Origin: Astrocystis sublimbata
Taxonomy: Eukaryota; Ascomycota; Sordariomycetes; Xylariales; Xylariaceae
Reading direction: 5' to 3'
Length of the DNA: 56,894 nt
Assembly: GCA_022453515.1 (NCBI GenBank)
Contig: JAJNNY010000114.1
Coordinates: 1-56,894, forward strand
The notes beneath the pieces were generated by a model. It ran no database searches. It was not told where the DNA came from and saw only the letters and a list, made by a program, of their open reading frames with translations. The position numbers and the translations under genes are program-made. Position 1 is the first letter of the stretch. Each line of letters starts with the position of its first letter. This document shows positions 11,801-21,925 of the stretch, in pieces.

Positions 11801-13010
11801 CAAGGAACCCCCTCCTAGGTAAACCTGGGGCTACTGAATTTGTCCCGTAAACGGTTGTTTATAATAGAAAATAAGCGATAGAGTGGAAGCTTGCCTTGTA
11901 TGAAATACCGAGTTTACAGGCGATAAGGCTAGTTCTTTTGGGTACCTCTCATAACTAGGGGTTCCGGGACGCGCCATATTCCCAAGGGACATACTATCAT
12001 TAGTTGCCTGGATATAATATATATCCAAGTCGGTAGTGGTACCCTAGAATATATATATAAATAATAAGAATAAATTAAATAGATAGTATTTTCGCCTACT
12101 AGATACTGGTTATTCGGTATAGAAATAGGAGAGAGTATAACTAAGTGGCCGTTTTTATTAGTAGGTAAAGCCGAACCCTGAGCAGAATACATCCCGCCTG
12201 GTTAAAAAGGAGCTTTAGAAGCCGACGTAAACTTTCGCGAATAACTACTGTAGAACAATGCTATAGCTCTTTTGGGGAGTTTCTGGATTGGCGTACCGAT
12301 GTTTATCTAAGGTATTAGTATCTATTCTGGCATGCCACTTTGGGGAGATAGTACGTTTTAATGGAACAGGTAACAAAAGAACTGTAGGGATGGATATAGT
12401 GGAATGAAGTAGCTGGTTGACAAGAATGGGCCAGGCATAGGCAGGAAGCTACTGCCATTCGAGATGAGAGGACTAGGATGGTATGGTAGACGAACGATGG
12501 TATTATTATTATTATTATTATTCTATTTAACGCCCGGGAAAGGCCCATGGAATGGGTAGTAATCAGTCGAGGTTCCTTTCCGAAGCCTCCCATAGGGCAT
12601 AGGGGCATGTCTGGCTGTAAGAGCAGCTCCCACATCAGACAAATCTAGCCAATAGGCGCTGTGGTGTTCTCGTAGGGGGTCCCTTCCTCCGGTTAAAAGG
12701 CGCGCCTATATGCTAATACATTGAAATCAAGCAAAGAAAGCTAGCCGTAGGCCTTGATCGCCACCCCGAGGTTGTAGAGTAGTGTTTGCTGTACTGTGCC
12801 CGGAGATACTACGGGCAAGTAAAGGGAATAAAAAGAGAGAAAACAAAACAGATAAGCCAAACCCTACGCCAGCTCTAAAAGCTCCCAGGCACGCATGGCG
12901 CGTACCTAATCCGTTATCCTGCCGCCTGTCCCGCGATAGCGTAAGGGTTATACAGATCCCCGTACACCCCCGTTAGGCGGACAAATGCTTTAAACGCCTC
13001 TGGGCGTATT
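11801..13010. other. Mixed-composition intergenic segment with a retroelement tail
   Basis: Composition rises toward 40-50% GC. The open frames here (for example 12,782-12,976 on plus) show no recognisable domain. The only supported element is the (AAT)n-tailed repeat listed separately at 12,495-12,605. On the minus strand near 12,960-13,050 a fragment (LISWEYLEKLIIRPEAFKAF) reads as protein-like but unassigned. Confidence 0.35.
12495..12605 (-). repeat. Retroelement 3' end with (AAT)n tail, copy 1
   Basis: Read on the minus strand, this runs from ATGCCCTATGGGAGGCTTCGG through GGGCCTTTCCCGGGCGTTAAATAG into eight AAT units. A related sequence (CATGCCCCATGGGAGGC, then GACCTTTCCTCGGGGGTAAAGTAG, then six AAT units) lies on the plus strand at 41,345-41,429. 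A shared body that ends in a simple trinucleotide tail is typical of non-LTR elements or SINEs. The 5' limit is not clear. Confidence 0.5.
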
Positions 13011-13574
13011 ATTAACTTCTCGAGGTATTCCTACTAGCTTATTAGCAAGGCGGGCCGCTTCCGAGGCCTCTCTGGCTATCTTTAGAAATACTATTATATT
13101 TAGTAATAATATATAAAATACTTTAGTATAGTAATAAAGCTATAGAGGTATTTAAGCTTTGTATTTATATAATAAAAGTAGTAATAGTATTATATAAAGT
13201 TTTTATACCTAGTTTATATAACTAACTATTAGTATAATTCTTATTAAATAAATACTTAAAGCTTTAGTAAATATAAGATTTTATATTTAAGTTTTTAATA
13301 TTAATAATATATTAAAAAATCCTTAGTTTATTATTTTTATAAAGCTTTTTAAATTTTATTTAAAGTTTTATATATTTTTATATATAATCTATATATTATA
13401 AGCTATAAATCTTAATTAAAAACTATATTAGTTTTATTTTTAATAAGCTTATTTACTTTTTTATTTTTTTTAATATTATAATACTTTAAATACTATTTAA
13501 TATATATATTTTTATATATTTCTATAATATTTTAAAAATAGAAATATATATTTTATACTAAAATAGGGGTATTT
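13011..13574. other. Extremely AT-rich tract
   Basis: About 500 bases composed almost entirely of A and T, with TATA, TTAA and AAAT runs. On the minus strand it continues the LINE RNase H region below (VCLNNIKVI up to the edge), so it may be the fully RIP-eroded 3' end of that LINE. It has no readable frame. Confidence 0.5.
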
Positions 13575-14255
13575 TTATATAAGTACTAGATTACTTTTAT
13601 ATTATTGAGGCACACCTAGATCCTGCTTTTAAAAACCTTGTACCGCATCCGGAAAGCGTGCCGGAGGCCCTTAAGTGCTCCGACGGCTTCGCTATCGAAG
13701 TTAATGGAGGGAGACGGTAGCCCTCCAGCGCCGCTAGCGATCTCCCTGTCCCGTTAGTAGATAGTATAGCTGTAGCCCACGCGCCGTTCCTTCTCCGAGC
13801 CGTCCGTATAGATTACTACATCGGTGTCGGGCAAAGTTTTGAGCCATTCCCGGAAGTGCTTCGCCGCCGCTTCTTTCGTAAGGCCGCCAGTGGGATCTTC
13901 ACGAGACCCCGCTTGATAACGGGGGGCGACTAGCCGAGGTCTGGGTATCTCAGGGAGGAGTGCCGCTGCTATCTGTACCTTGGATATAGGACGCTTTTTG
14001 TCCCCTGTGTTCGGCCCCCTTTGCGTATAAGCTGCCTGTAAAGGGCCTGTTCGAGTGCAACCTCGGCTGTTGGCAGTCCCGCGTCTCTCATCACAGCCCT
14101 GTTGGGGGTTGTGCGCCAGACTGGTAGCGTTGCCCTGCCCCCTACCGTGAGTGCCTTGTCCACTTTCTCGATAAAGCGGCCAACTCCAGCCCTGACCTCC
14201 GAGAAATCGTTCGCTGCTGCTCGTGCCCGCGGCTTTGTGCGCCCGGCATAAGTTA
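13575..14255 (-). pseudogene. LINE (Tad1-like) ORF2, post-RT and RNase H part
   Basis: This is the 3' half of a non-LTR retrotransposon ORF2, the enzyme that copies the element at a nicked target. After the Fot1 insertion point the minus strand reads YAGRTKPRARAAANDFSE, then KVDKALTVGGRATLPVWRTT, the connection region of Tad1-clade ORF2. In a second frame it reads PDTDVVIYTDGSEKERR, where YTDGS is the first RNase H motif. In a third it reads INFDSEAVGALKGLRHAF and SRIWVCLNN-like residues (one stop), with the RNase H Glu/Asp positions. At least two frameshifts are present (near 14,000 and 13,750). It is continuous with 16,182-16,790 once the inserted element is removed. Confidence 0.8.
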
Positions 14256-14292
14256 ACCGCAGGGGCCACGGGCCATGACCTCACGGGCCACC
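14256..14292 (+). repeat. Left terminal inverted repeat of the Fot1-like element
   Basis: 37 bases identical to the reverse complement of 16,143-16,179, preceded by the TA target duplication. The perfect identity suggests fairly recent insertion or weak mutation of this part. Confidence 0.93.
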
Positions 14293-14412
14293 CAGCCCCG
14301 CGACTTTTCGTGACACCGCGTATTTAATCCCAGCGTAATAACGCAACCACCTTTAACCTTCTCTTGTTATAATTATTATCAATCGAACCGCTTTTTCTCG
14401 TTTTTTATTACA

Positions 14413-16074
14413 ATGCCTTCAAATGATCATGATATACGCTGTTGGGGTGCCCTACGCGACGTTAAACTTGGTATGGCTGTCCGAGCCGCGGCCAAGAAGT
14501 GGGCAGTCCCTCGAACCACCTTACAACGCCGTATCGACGGGATTCCCACCAGAAAAAACACCAATAGAAGCCTCCAAGCTTTATCACCTTACCTAGAAGC
14601 CCGATTAGCGTTCTGGGCGATTGGCCAGGCTAAACTAGGCTACGCACCTTCGCTTGTTAAATTCCGGCAGATTGCTAACTCACTACTAAGTGCTTCTGGC
14701 GTCGCTAGAAGGGTCGGGGAAGTGTAGCATCGCGCTTTTCTTGAGCGCAATCCAATCGTTAAGGCCTTAAGATCGTGTACAATAGCTTATTTAAGGGTGA
14801 ATGGCGCCACAGTTGTAAATATCAACGTCTTTTTCGATCGCCTTGAGGTCCCACAGGTTACTAATATCCCATAAGACCGCTGGTATAACGCCGATGAAAT
14901 GGGAGTCGGCTAAGGTGTTGGTGAAGATCACTGGGTGATATGCGAGGCCAAGACCCGTCTAGCACTTAAGAAAGACATCGAAAGAGGCGAATGGATCACT
15001 GTAATGGAGTGTATTTCTGCTGATGGAGTGGTACTTCCGCCGCTAGTGATTTTGAAGGGCAAGGAGGTCCAACAACAGTGGTTTCCGGAACGGAACCTTA
15101 GATTATGGGACGACTGGCTGTTCAAGGCTTCGCCCAAGGGGTGGACTAATAACGATATCGCGATAGATTGGCTCGAAGGCCTCTTTATTCCTCATATTCG
15201 CAAGCGGCACGGCAATAGATAGGTAGTTCTGGTCTGCGATAGCCACGATTCCCATACGAACGACCTTTTTCTATCGACCTGTCTGCTAAACAAGGTCTGG
15301 CTAATCTTTTATAAGCCTCACTATAGTTATATTGTTTAGGCGTTAGACATAGGAGTCTTCGGGTTATTGAAAAAAAGGCTTCGAAAACATCTTCGTAACA
15401 CTCCATCAGCCACCTTGGGAATCAAAGCTACAAAAGAGGATGTTATAAGGGCACTCCGGCTAGCGAGGCTCGATATCTTGAACTCTGGGGTTATTACTAA
15501 GGCCTGGGCAACAGCTGGGATCTTTCCTCGCGATAGTGCGAAGCCGTTATTATCGAAATATGTGATTTTAAAAGACAAGGGTGTGGCGAAGGACGCTACA
15601 AATGAGTCGGCTGCAGCGGAGAGACCAAAAACACCGGATTTTTCAGTATTCGAGCCGAAAATGTGCTTTAATACGCCCACAAGTGGTCAAGATCTTCTAC
15701 AAAGCTGTCGGAAATCTGCTATCGAAGTCGGCGGGTTCGATATGTTAGCTCAAAGGCTGGTGACTTGGAAGGCTGCGAAGGCTTTAGACCACCAAGCTGA
15801 GAAAATCGCGAATCTTGAAGCTAAAGTCCAATACCTCGAAGCTAAAGTTACAAGATCGGTTAAAAAGAATCGAAAGAAGGTCAAGCCAGCGCCGGGACGG
15901 CGGTTGGTAATGATGGCGGACGTACGTAGGGTTCAGAGAAGGTTAAGGCGTAGGATCGTATATGAGGACGAGGCTAGCGATTGCGAGGTGCCAGCGATCG
16001 TTATTCCAAGCCATGGGGCTATTCCAGAAGATGAATCGGAGGTTGAAGACTGTATTGTTATAGAAAATGCTTGA
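14413..16074 (+). pseudogene. Fot1/pogo transposase, five nonsense codons
   Basis: It would cut and paste its own element at TA. One frame runs from ATG 14,413 to TGA 16,072-16,074 with no frameshift. An N-terminal psq/CENP-B-type helix-turn-helix region (VRAAAKKWAVPRTTLQRRI, residues 18-36) is followed by the DDE_1 domain: NADEMG (near 14,890-14,910), CDSHDSH (near 15,237-15,257) and ALDIGVFG (near 15,340-15,363) carry the catalytic acidic residues. A C-terminal coiled coil (KIANLEAKVQYLEAKV) ends in an acidic tail. Stops lie at 14,725, 14,872, 14,911, 15,220 and 15,337. All are TAG or TAA, consistent with former CAG/CAA codons hit by RIP. Confidence 0.93.
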
Positions 16075-16142
16075 AAACAGCGTTCGCGATGGTTTTTGTT
16101 GAAAAAAACAGCTTCGATTGTATAATGGTGGTTGGTGGCTAA

Positions 16143-16179
16143 GGTGGCCCGTGAGGTCATGGCCCGTGGCCCCTGCGGT
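16143..16179 (-). repeat. Right terminal inverted repeat of the Fot1-like element
   Basis: Exact 37-base reverse complement of 14,256-14,292, followed by TA at 16,180-16,181. Confidence 0.93.
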
Positions 16180-16181
16180 TA

Positions 16182-16790
16182 GCTTACCACGCCTCGCTCC
16201 CATATAAGGCTGTAGGGATTACGCACGTGATGACCGCCTTCCGTATCATATCCGCTGGCGGGCCGTATTTAGTATTGACGAGGTGCTTGAGGTGCCAGGC
16301 TAGCTTTAGGGCCTTGCTCGTGTGCTCGTTGACATGCCGCTTAAAGGTGAGCTTGCGGTCAAACCAGACCCCTAGCCAGCGTAGGGCGGGGGCCTCTGCG
16401 CTTTGTGCTGGAAGGGGTACCGGCTCTACTCGGAGCCGTCCAGGAATCTCTAGCGACGGGTTGGCTGTTGTTGAGCCGCGCGTAATATGGATCATCTCGC
16501 ATTTCTCTGGGGCGAAATACACCTTGTTTTCGTCCCCCCAAGCTATTATTTGAGCAATATCGCTTTTTAGAAGCTCGGTATTTTCTTTAGCCGATTTCGA
16601 GACTTGGTAAAAGCCAATGTCATCAGCATATCCGAAGCGCCTCTCTGTGTCCAGCTTGAGGAGCTCTGCGAGGTATAGCATATATAGCACTGGGGAAAGG
16701 GGGGAGCCCTGCGGCGTGCCACATGCCACTGCATAGTCCGGCGTAGTAGATCTCCCGAGGCGCACCCTTGCTGCCCTATCACACAGAAAG
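16182..16790 (-). pseudogene. LINE (Tad1-like) reverse transcriptase, 5'-truncated
   Basis: Reverse transcriptase of a non-LTR retrotransposon. Motifs in order are DRAARVRLGRSTTPD, CGTPQGSPLSPVLY (the xPQGSxLSP motif), FGYADDIGFY (catalytic YADD) and LRWLGVWFDRKLTFKRHV, then HLVNTKYGPPADMIRKAV and ALYGSEAW. Everything upstream of the palm (endonuclease, RT motifs 0-A, ORF1) is missing. The LINE sequence begins abruptly near 16,790 inside a DUF6601-like gene, the usual 5' truncation of target-primed reverse transcription. The frame stops (TAA) just before the Fot1 insertion point. Confidence 0.88.
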
Positions 16791-17184
16791 GATCATGCCG
16801 ACAAGCGAGGTACGTCATCCAGAAATCAGGTTCTAGTATATCTCGGGGGATCGGCTTAAAGAAGATTCGGCCGGTCGTCCAGACAAAATGGAGGTCCATC
16901 CGCTCAGCAATGACAATCTCCCGACCCAGTAGTAGTTGGTAGTGTAACGGGCGGGGCGGCATGGGCCGTCCCGCGACCCACAGCCATTCCGAGAGTTGAC
17001 TCAGTCTTTCGACGCCCAGCTCTTTCTCAAAATAATGGACATTGTCAAGTTTTGGCGGGGTCAGATCGTCTTTGCCGGTTCGAAAGGATGTAGGCAATAG
17101 CGAGCCGAGGTTGGCGTCGGCATGGTTGTTTGTTTGTACGCTCAAGATACGTACACGGAAAGGAGTTTGCCCGTTTTCGACCAT
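16791..17184 (-). pseudogene. DUF6601-type protein, N-terminal part, cut by LINE insertion
   Basis: This family of fungal membrane-associated proteins has no known function. An ATG at 17,184-17,182 begins MVENGQTPFRVRILSV; the frame then reads LSEWLWVAGRPMPPRPLHYQ, LLLGREIVIAERMDLHFVW, TTGRIFFKPIPRDILEP and DFWMTYLACRHDP. These are the signature blocks of DUF6601 proteins as I remember them. The frame also stays open upstream to 17,259, so the true start is uncertain. After CRHDP the sequence switches to LINE RT, so the C-terminal part of the gene is lost or lies beyond the LINE. I did not find it downstream of 13,000 on the minus strand. Confidence 0.7.
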
Positions 17185-17255
17185 GCAGAATAGGAAACAC
17201 ACTCCTTTCCTCTCCACGAAAAGGTCCTCCCTAGTGTTGTGGCCACTGAAGCTTT

Positions 17256-17802
17256 TCACGAATTTCTGTCTAGGAACGAGTCGGAAACATCTGACAGGTC
17301 GTCGGATACGATGCTTGGATCCACGGCAGATAGACTTGGCGACCGGTTTTTTATCAGTTCTTTATCTTTGAATTGGGCGGGTACGTTTATTTGATCATCA
17401 GAATCAACGCTAGTCTGGTCCTCCTTAAGCTCCAAGATAAGATCGATTGCTTTCTATATGTTCTCCTTTCTATATGTTCTCCTGTGCCTTTCCGGTGTGC
17501 GTCTCATGTTTGAGACGGGATAAGTGTTGCTGCAGAATGATGACCTCTATCTCTACGATCTCGGTCTGGGTCAAAGCCGGACTTCGTATCTTTCCATTCA
17601 ACTATCAGTATGAATGGAATAGAAGGATGCGCGAGTAGCTTGCTAATGATAGAATATGGGCTCCAATTCTACTCGAGGAGGCGGCGGCATCTTGTGATGA
17701 GTCTAGCGACGTGAAGCTGAGACACCGTGATGATGAGCGACGATCTGCGGAAACCGAGCTAGTCTTGTCTAGTTTCTGACGCTTCAATGCAGGGCTCTCC
17801 AT
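17256..17802 (-). pseudogene. Unknown protein with basic N-terminus and coiled coil, broken by a 16-bp duplication
   Basis: The frame starts MESPALKRQKLDKTSS, a short basic motif followed by a Ser-rich stretch, then TEIVEIEVIILQQHLSRLKHE (coiled-coil-like) and an acidic Ser-rich tail (SIVSDDLSDVSDSFLD). The family was not recognised. Defects are a TGA-TAG pair near 17,600 and a perfect tandem duplication of 16 bases at 17,451-17,482. Deleting one duplicated copy restores the frame across AIDLILELKEDQTS, leaving one TAG. The DUF6601 frame overlaps or follows immediately on the same strand, so the two may once have been adjacent genes. Confidence 0.5.
17451..17482. repeat. Perfect 16-bp tandem duplication
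   Basis: TTTCTATATGTTCTCC occurs twice in direct succession. It shifts the surrounding minus-strand reading frame by one base and places a stop in it, so it is probably a recent inactivating event. Confidence 0.9.
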
Positions 17803-18210
17803 AGCGAAGAGAGTCCGGAGGGTCTTCCGGTAGGATCAGAGGTAGCGCCAGGGCGTCTACAAATACTATTCCTCTAGGCTGCCTGTCACCGGATGCTGTT
17901 GGATTATACAGCAAGTGGATGGGGACCTACCAGGGGCTCTCGGAGCAAAGTCATACCGAGCCGTTAACCTACACCACACAGACAGAGTCTACACCCTAAA
18001 ACAGATCGTAGAACAGAAAAACACACAGAATCAATCAATCATACTACTTCAATCTGACAGATGCTGAGTTGCCACATGCCTCCTTTTCTCACTTGGGAGA
18101 CCCATATACAATAGTGGTGACCTCTTTGCCCCACTAGGCCTTTATTCGCTTTCCATGGATGACGACTCTTCTCGTCATGAACTTTCCACCCCCGGCACCT
18201 ATTAGATCGC
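17803..18210. other. Intergenic, nothing recognised
   Basis: A balanced-composition spacer between the 3' end of the PTH11-like gene and the start of the broken coiled-coil gene, both on the minus strand. No open frame, repeat or RNA gene was seen. Confidence 0.4.
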
Positions 18211-19792
18211 CTATATATTCACCCCTACAGGCCCACCGTTAGCGATGGAATTTTGTGTCTCGTTTTTGATGACGGTGTACGTCGTCGTGACGACAATCTG
18301 ATCATCACCGCGTGATTCTTTCGCGAGCTCGCGACCCAGCGGAAACCATGGCATGCCTTTCTTCGGTACTTTACAGCTAGCAGTGCTCTGGCCCTTGGCG
18401 TAGCTTTCGGTGTGTGGGATAATGTGTTCACAGGAATCTCCTGGGCCGAGCGGCGGCCGTGTGTTCCCACCCGCAATGTTCCCCAAGTGGTACAGGCGAT
18501 ATCCTTGCGAGTCGGCGGAGTTCGTTTGCCTTTTTTCATTCCACTCGATGAGGTGGGTGAAGAGAGGGTACACGACGGGGAGGTTCGTGAGGACGGTCGA
18601 GACGAAGGATTCTCTGATAGACCAAAACCCAGACTATGCGGGATCCGTACTTCCGAGCTGCGAACGACTCAATCAGCCAAGGTGACCGTATCAAGCGTAT
18701 CGGAGTCTGTGAACGCTCACTCACCGTGAGAATGGACACAGCACGGACGATGCTGAACGCCAGCTCCAGAAATCCACCACCAAACAGAACAAGAAGGGTC
18801 GCCTTTTTCTTGCGTGGCAGTCGGACTTCCCAGACGACCTAGGCGTAAAAGAATCATCAGAGCGGATTTTCTAGGGGCTATGACTTCGGTCAAGCGATTT
18901 GGCTTGTCGTGACCTACCGGAAGAGGGATCCACATGAGATACAAGTCGGTAAGCGCGTTCATCACGAGGACGAAGACCGTTTGCAGAATCGACACCGCTG
19001 GTGTACAATTATCTTACATTCGGAGGTTAGTCCTCCAAGTTTCCACACCAAGATTTTCAGTCTTGAGAGATAGGGACTTCTTACTACCAGGATACGGATT
19101 GATCTGCCACTGCTTTTGAAAAGGGACACACTTGAAGAAGGCGGCGAGCAGGCAGGATAAATAAGTCACGGCTATAATCGGTATGCCCCATTTGATCTTC
19201 CAGCCGTGTTGACTCAAGCCATTTCTGCGCACGAAGAGCACGGTTAGTCTCGTTTCATGCATACGGAGCGGGAGGAATAACGCTCTTCGTAACATTTGTG
19301 GCAGGCCATAGATCACTCACATAAGACGGCTATAGTAGACAAGCCAGCAGGACTTCAACAACCATAGGAGAGTCGTGTAGAGGAGGAGACCGGCCACGTG
19401 GGTCTTGCTGCCGCTCTGGCGAAGGAAGTATTCTCGCGAGCCCGGGTTGAGGAGAGCCCGCTGCTCGTCCGTCATGTCGTTGTTGGCGAGACCCTGCCAG
19501 TACGCCACGACCAGATACGCAGCGACAGACTCGGCGGTATATGTCAGCTAGAGAGCCAGGAAGTGCAACTGGGTCAGCTAAAGCGTCGAGACAGTGGAAG
19601 ACTCGGCTTTCAATCCGGCAGGAAAATACGAACCGTTGCTAATAACATGAAGGCGTCATCCCAACTTAGGCCGCGAAAGCCCGAAATGGAGATCTTTGCA
19701 TAGTATCGGAGCAAAATTACCAAGTAGGCTGTTCCTTGGAGACTCCAGAGCTCCCCGACGAACCTGTTGGCCTCACTCTGCTGGACGTCCAT
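18211..19792 (-). pseudogene. PTH11-like/rhodopsin-domain (SAT4 family) membrane receptor, one nonsense codon
   Basis: A seven-transmembrane, PTH11-like protein of the plasma membrane; relatives sense surfaces or signals. Model with six exons: 19792-19634, 19547-19321, 19224-19088, 19012-18918, 18838-18725 and 18657-18211, introns of 67-96 bp with GT..AG ends and mostly CTAAC- or CTGA-type branch sites, all phases consistent, 1,179 nt in total. Family landmarks are GLSWDDAFMLLA, AYWQGLANNDMT, LLWLLKSCWLVYYSRL, PFQKQWQINPYPDNC, MNALTDLYLMWIPLP, WEVRLPRKKKATLLVLFGGG, IVRAVSILT and RESFVSTVLTNLPVVYPLF. The only lesion is TAG at 18,636-18,634, in DPA-stop-SGFWS, easily derived from CAG. Without it the protein would be about 392 residues. 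The C-terminal TTTYTV tail is also family-like. Confidence 0.88.
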
Positions 19793-20480
19793 CTTGATTA
19801 GACGCGCCGTCTTCGTTATCGACTTCCTTGAAGTAAACAGGCTTTTAGTTCTTCAACTAATACTCCAAGAACTCGAAGGGGTGAAGTCGAGAGTTGATAT
19901 ACTTTGGTCTCCAGGCCTGGTTCTTGTCAACCGCTCGCGCTTGGGGTTGATTGTAATTACCTACCAGGATGCTAAAGCCGAGAAGAATCCTTAAACCGCT
20001 ACGACGAAAGCTCCCCCTACCCTCTGCTCCCAAGCCTGGCACGTTCTCATGCCCGAAATTGGCCTGCCCCGCTGTGACAAGGGCTTCTCTAGAAGTACTT
20101 GGAGATGACTTCGATTCAAAGATAATTCTAAATGGTCTCAAGTGCCTTGATGATTCTCCGCCTTCTGGCTCCAAATCATGGCTCCCTCGTAGGGTGCTGT
20201 CCGTCATAACTGGAATGCGTATCCGTGGTATTACGCAAAGAGATATTGCCATATAATTCACGGACCTAGTCCATATATTGAATATCGGGCTCGATTTGGC
20301 CTAGGTAATCAATTTCTGGCCGGCATTTCTTGGATCACATAAAGAGATTCGATTCCATAGGTGGGCGAATGCCGAAAGTTGGTACCGAGACGGACTACAG
20401 TTGCGCAGGAGTCTACGAAATGGCGGGATCCCCCAAACAACGCAAGCTGGGAATAGTTGACAAATACTTCAGGGGCAGAA
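19793..20480. other. Upstream region of the PTH11-like gene; holds a diverged repeat
   Basis: A minus-strand open frame (20,261-19,857) has no recognisable domain and overlaps a repeated segment, so I do not call it a gene. It may contain the promoter of the PTH11-like gene. The segment 20,078-20,195 is related to 27,586-27,710. Confidence 0.4.
20078..20195 (+). repeat. Dispersed repeat, copy related to 27.6 kb
   Basis: GACTTCGATTCAAAGATAAT and GGTCTCAAGTGCCTTGATGA here correspond to AACTTCAATTCAAATATAAT and AGTCTCAAGAGCCTTACTAA at 27,610-27,670. The differences are mostly transitions, the 27.6-kb copy being the more AT-rich. Element type unknown. Confidence 0.6.
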
Positions 20481-20640
20481 TACAGGGTCGCCATACGGTG
20501 TGCAGGAACGAATTCTCAGGCGTGTGCTAAGAGTCAAGAGATCGGCAAGAGACGTGTTTCGGAATTATTCTGTAACCAATAGCATCCTGCATCCTGCAGG
20601 GGGTCTCTGAGCGTTCCGCGAGCTCGCCTGCTGCAAAGAG
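20481..20640 (+). repeat. Dispersed repeat family R, full-length-like copy
   Basis: The core TACAGGGTCGCC..CGGTGTGCAGGAACGAATTC is followed by GGCGTGTG, AGAGTCAAGAGATCGGCAAG, CTGTAACCAAT, GCATCCTGCA and GCAGGGGGT..GCGTTCCGC. The reverse complement of 28,440-28,597 carries the same blocks in the same order, and 41,010-41,110 carries the first half, also reversed. No coding frame is present. It is most likely the remains of a short non-autonomous transposon (MITE) or one of its ends. Confidence 0.75.
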
Positions 20641-20940
20641 AGGTACGAAGTAGTGAGGTGCGGACTCCTTTTCATTTTCTACAATTTGATGATCAACCGC
20701 GCCCCTCGGCTGGCCGGAATGTAAACTGGCTTAATGCTGGTGCAGGAGGCTAGTAAAGCTGTGGGTCGTTGTTTGGAGTGTAGCCTAAGGTAGATCTTCG
20801 AATAGGTCTACGGGCACCCCAGTTCTTAATATTACCGGTAAAAATCTCAGTGTCCTCGACGTAGACTATAATCTAGAAGTTCTCCTAGTAAAAAATACTA
20901 GCATATAGTACTAGACTCTTTTAGGTAAGGAACGAATGAT

Positions 20941-20990
20941 TATAGACGGTGTGCAGGAATGAATTATGGGTGTACGATAAAAAGGAACAG
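20941..20990 (+). repeat. Family R core motif copy
   Basis: GACGGTGTGCAGGAATGAAT followed by TGGGTGTACGATA and then CAGTTGGAGCTA. The same core-plus-flank arrangement occurs at 21,590-21,640 and 21,865-21,925. Confidence 0.6.
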
Positions 20991-21589
20991 TTGGAGCTAC
21001 TAGGTAGAGCGGCCTTTCTAGGCCTGTTTTGTATCTATTGCGCCGATCTGTATACGTCGTAGGTAAATCCACTTTCCAACTGATTCAAAATAAGTCCCGC
21101 GCATAAGCGTCCGTCCGAACCAGGCTAAGAGACGAGCTGATTTATACCCCTCTAGGGCCTGTAGCGAGGCATCCACAAATGGGTTCCCGCGATGTTTTAT
21201 CAAATATTCCAAATACCAAGAACTGCGGGATGTCCGGTGAGGTGCCGGGCTGGGCTGCAATAGCCTTCAATGCCAAGCCCTGTACACCGTCACCAACTTG
21301 CATACGAGAGTGTACACTCTTGTGGTAATATTAGTTGCCAACCTGTTTCTAATAGTACCCAACGGGCACTTGTCGGCCTACGAGCTGGGCTCCTTAATCT
21401 GCCGCTCTATCCCAGTTATAACGTCGCGGTAAGATTAGTTGATAACACAGACTATTTCGTTTTTGCCCCAGAAGCCGTAGGTATAATAGCTTCTGTGACA
21501 AATAGAGCGTAGAAACTCTGGAATCCTACATCTTGCCGGGGTTTCTGTAGTGTGCCGCTCCACTAACGCCATCCGCTGGGAGACAATAT

Positions 21590-21640
21590 CACAGAGGGTG
21601 TGCGGGAATGAATATTGGGTGTAGGATCAAGTGGAGCCAT
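21590..21640 (+). repeat. Family R core motif copy
   Basis: AGGGTGTGCGGGAATGAATA, TGGGTGTAGGATC, then GTGGAGCCATTGG. It is the same unit as at 20,941. Confidence 0.6.
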
Positions 21641-21862
21641 TGGCACGGAGCCCCCGGCGCCTCACCCAAGGGCCTCCTATGTCGGCTAAGCTCTAGGAAG
21701 TGCGCAGAGAGCGTGAGCATTGCCTGCGTTGAGGGCGAGGTCCAGAGGTCGAAAGTGAAGTGTATTCGAGATGATAATAATAATAAGGCGCGCTCGGAAT
21801 GAAGGAGATGATTTCACCGTCCAAGTGGCGCGATCACATCTTGGCGCGGGACAAGGAAAATG

Positions 21863-21925
21863 AGACGGCATGCAGGAATCAGTCCTGGGTGTACGATAGG
21901 TAGAAAGTAGTCATTGGAGCTGACA
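21863..21925 (+). repeat. Family R core motif copy
   Basis: GACGGCATGCAGGAATCAGT, CTGGGTGTACGATAGG, then TCATTGGAGCTGACAG. The core has diverged by transitions (GTGTGC to GCATGC). Confidence 0.55.

Larger units (their letters stand above)
14256..16179 (+). mobile_element. Fot1/pogo-type DNA transposon, 1,924 bp, inserted in a LINE
   Basis: Both ends carry a perfect 37-bp terminal inverted repeat beginning ACCGCAGGGGCCACGGGCCA and ending TCACGGGCCACC. Each end abuts a TA dinucleotide (14,254-14,255 and 16,180-16,181), the TA target duplication expected of Tc1/mariner-superfamily elements. The length is right for Fot1-like elements. The element carries one transposase frame with five nonsense codons, so it is non-autonomous. 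Removing the element plus one TA rejoins the LINE reading frame (GSEAW ... ATYAGRTKPRA, with one TAA between). Confidence 0.95.

Noticed and set aside
12315..12635. 106-codon minus-strand open frame containing a run of seven Ile
   Set aside because: The Ile run is the translated (AAT)n tail of a retroelement; the flanking residues show no domain. Annotated as a repeat instead.
19857..20261. 134-codon minus-strand frame as a gene upstream of the PTH11-like receptor
   Set aside because: It overlaps a dispersed repeat, lacks a recognisable domain and ends in low-information sequence.
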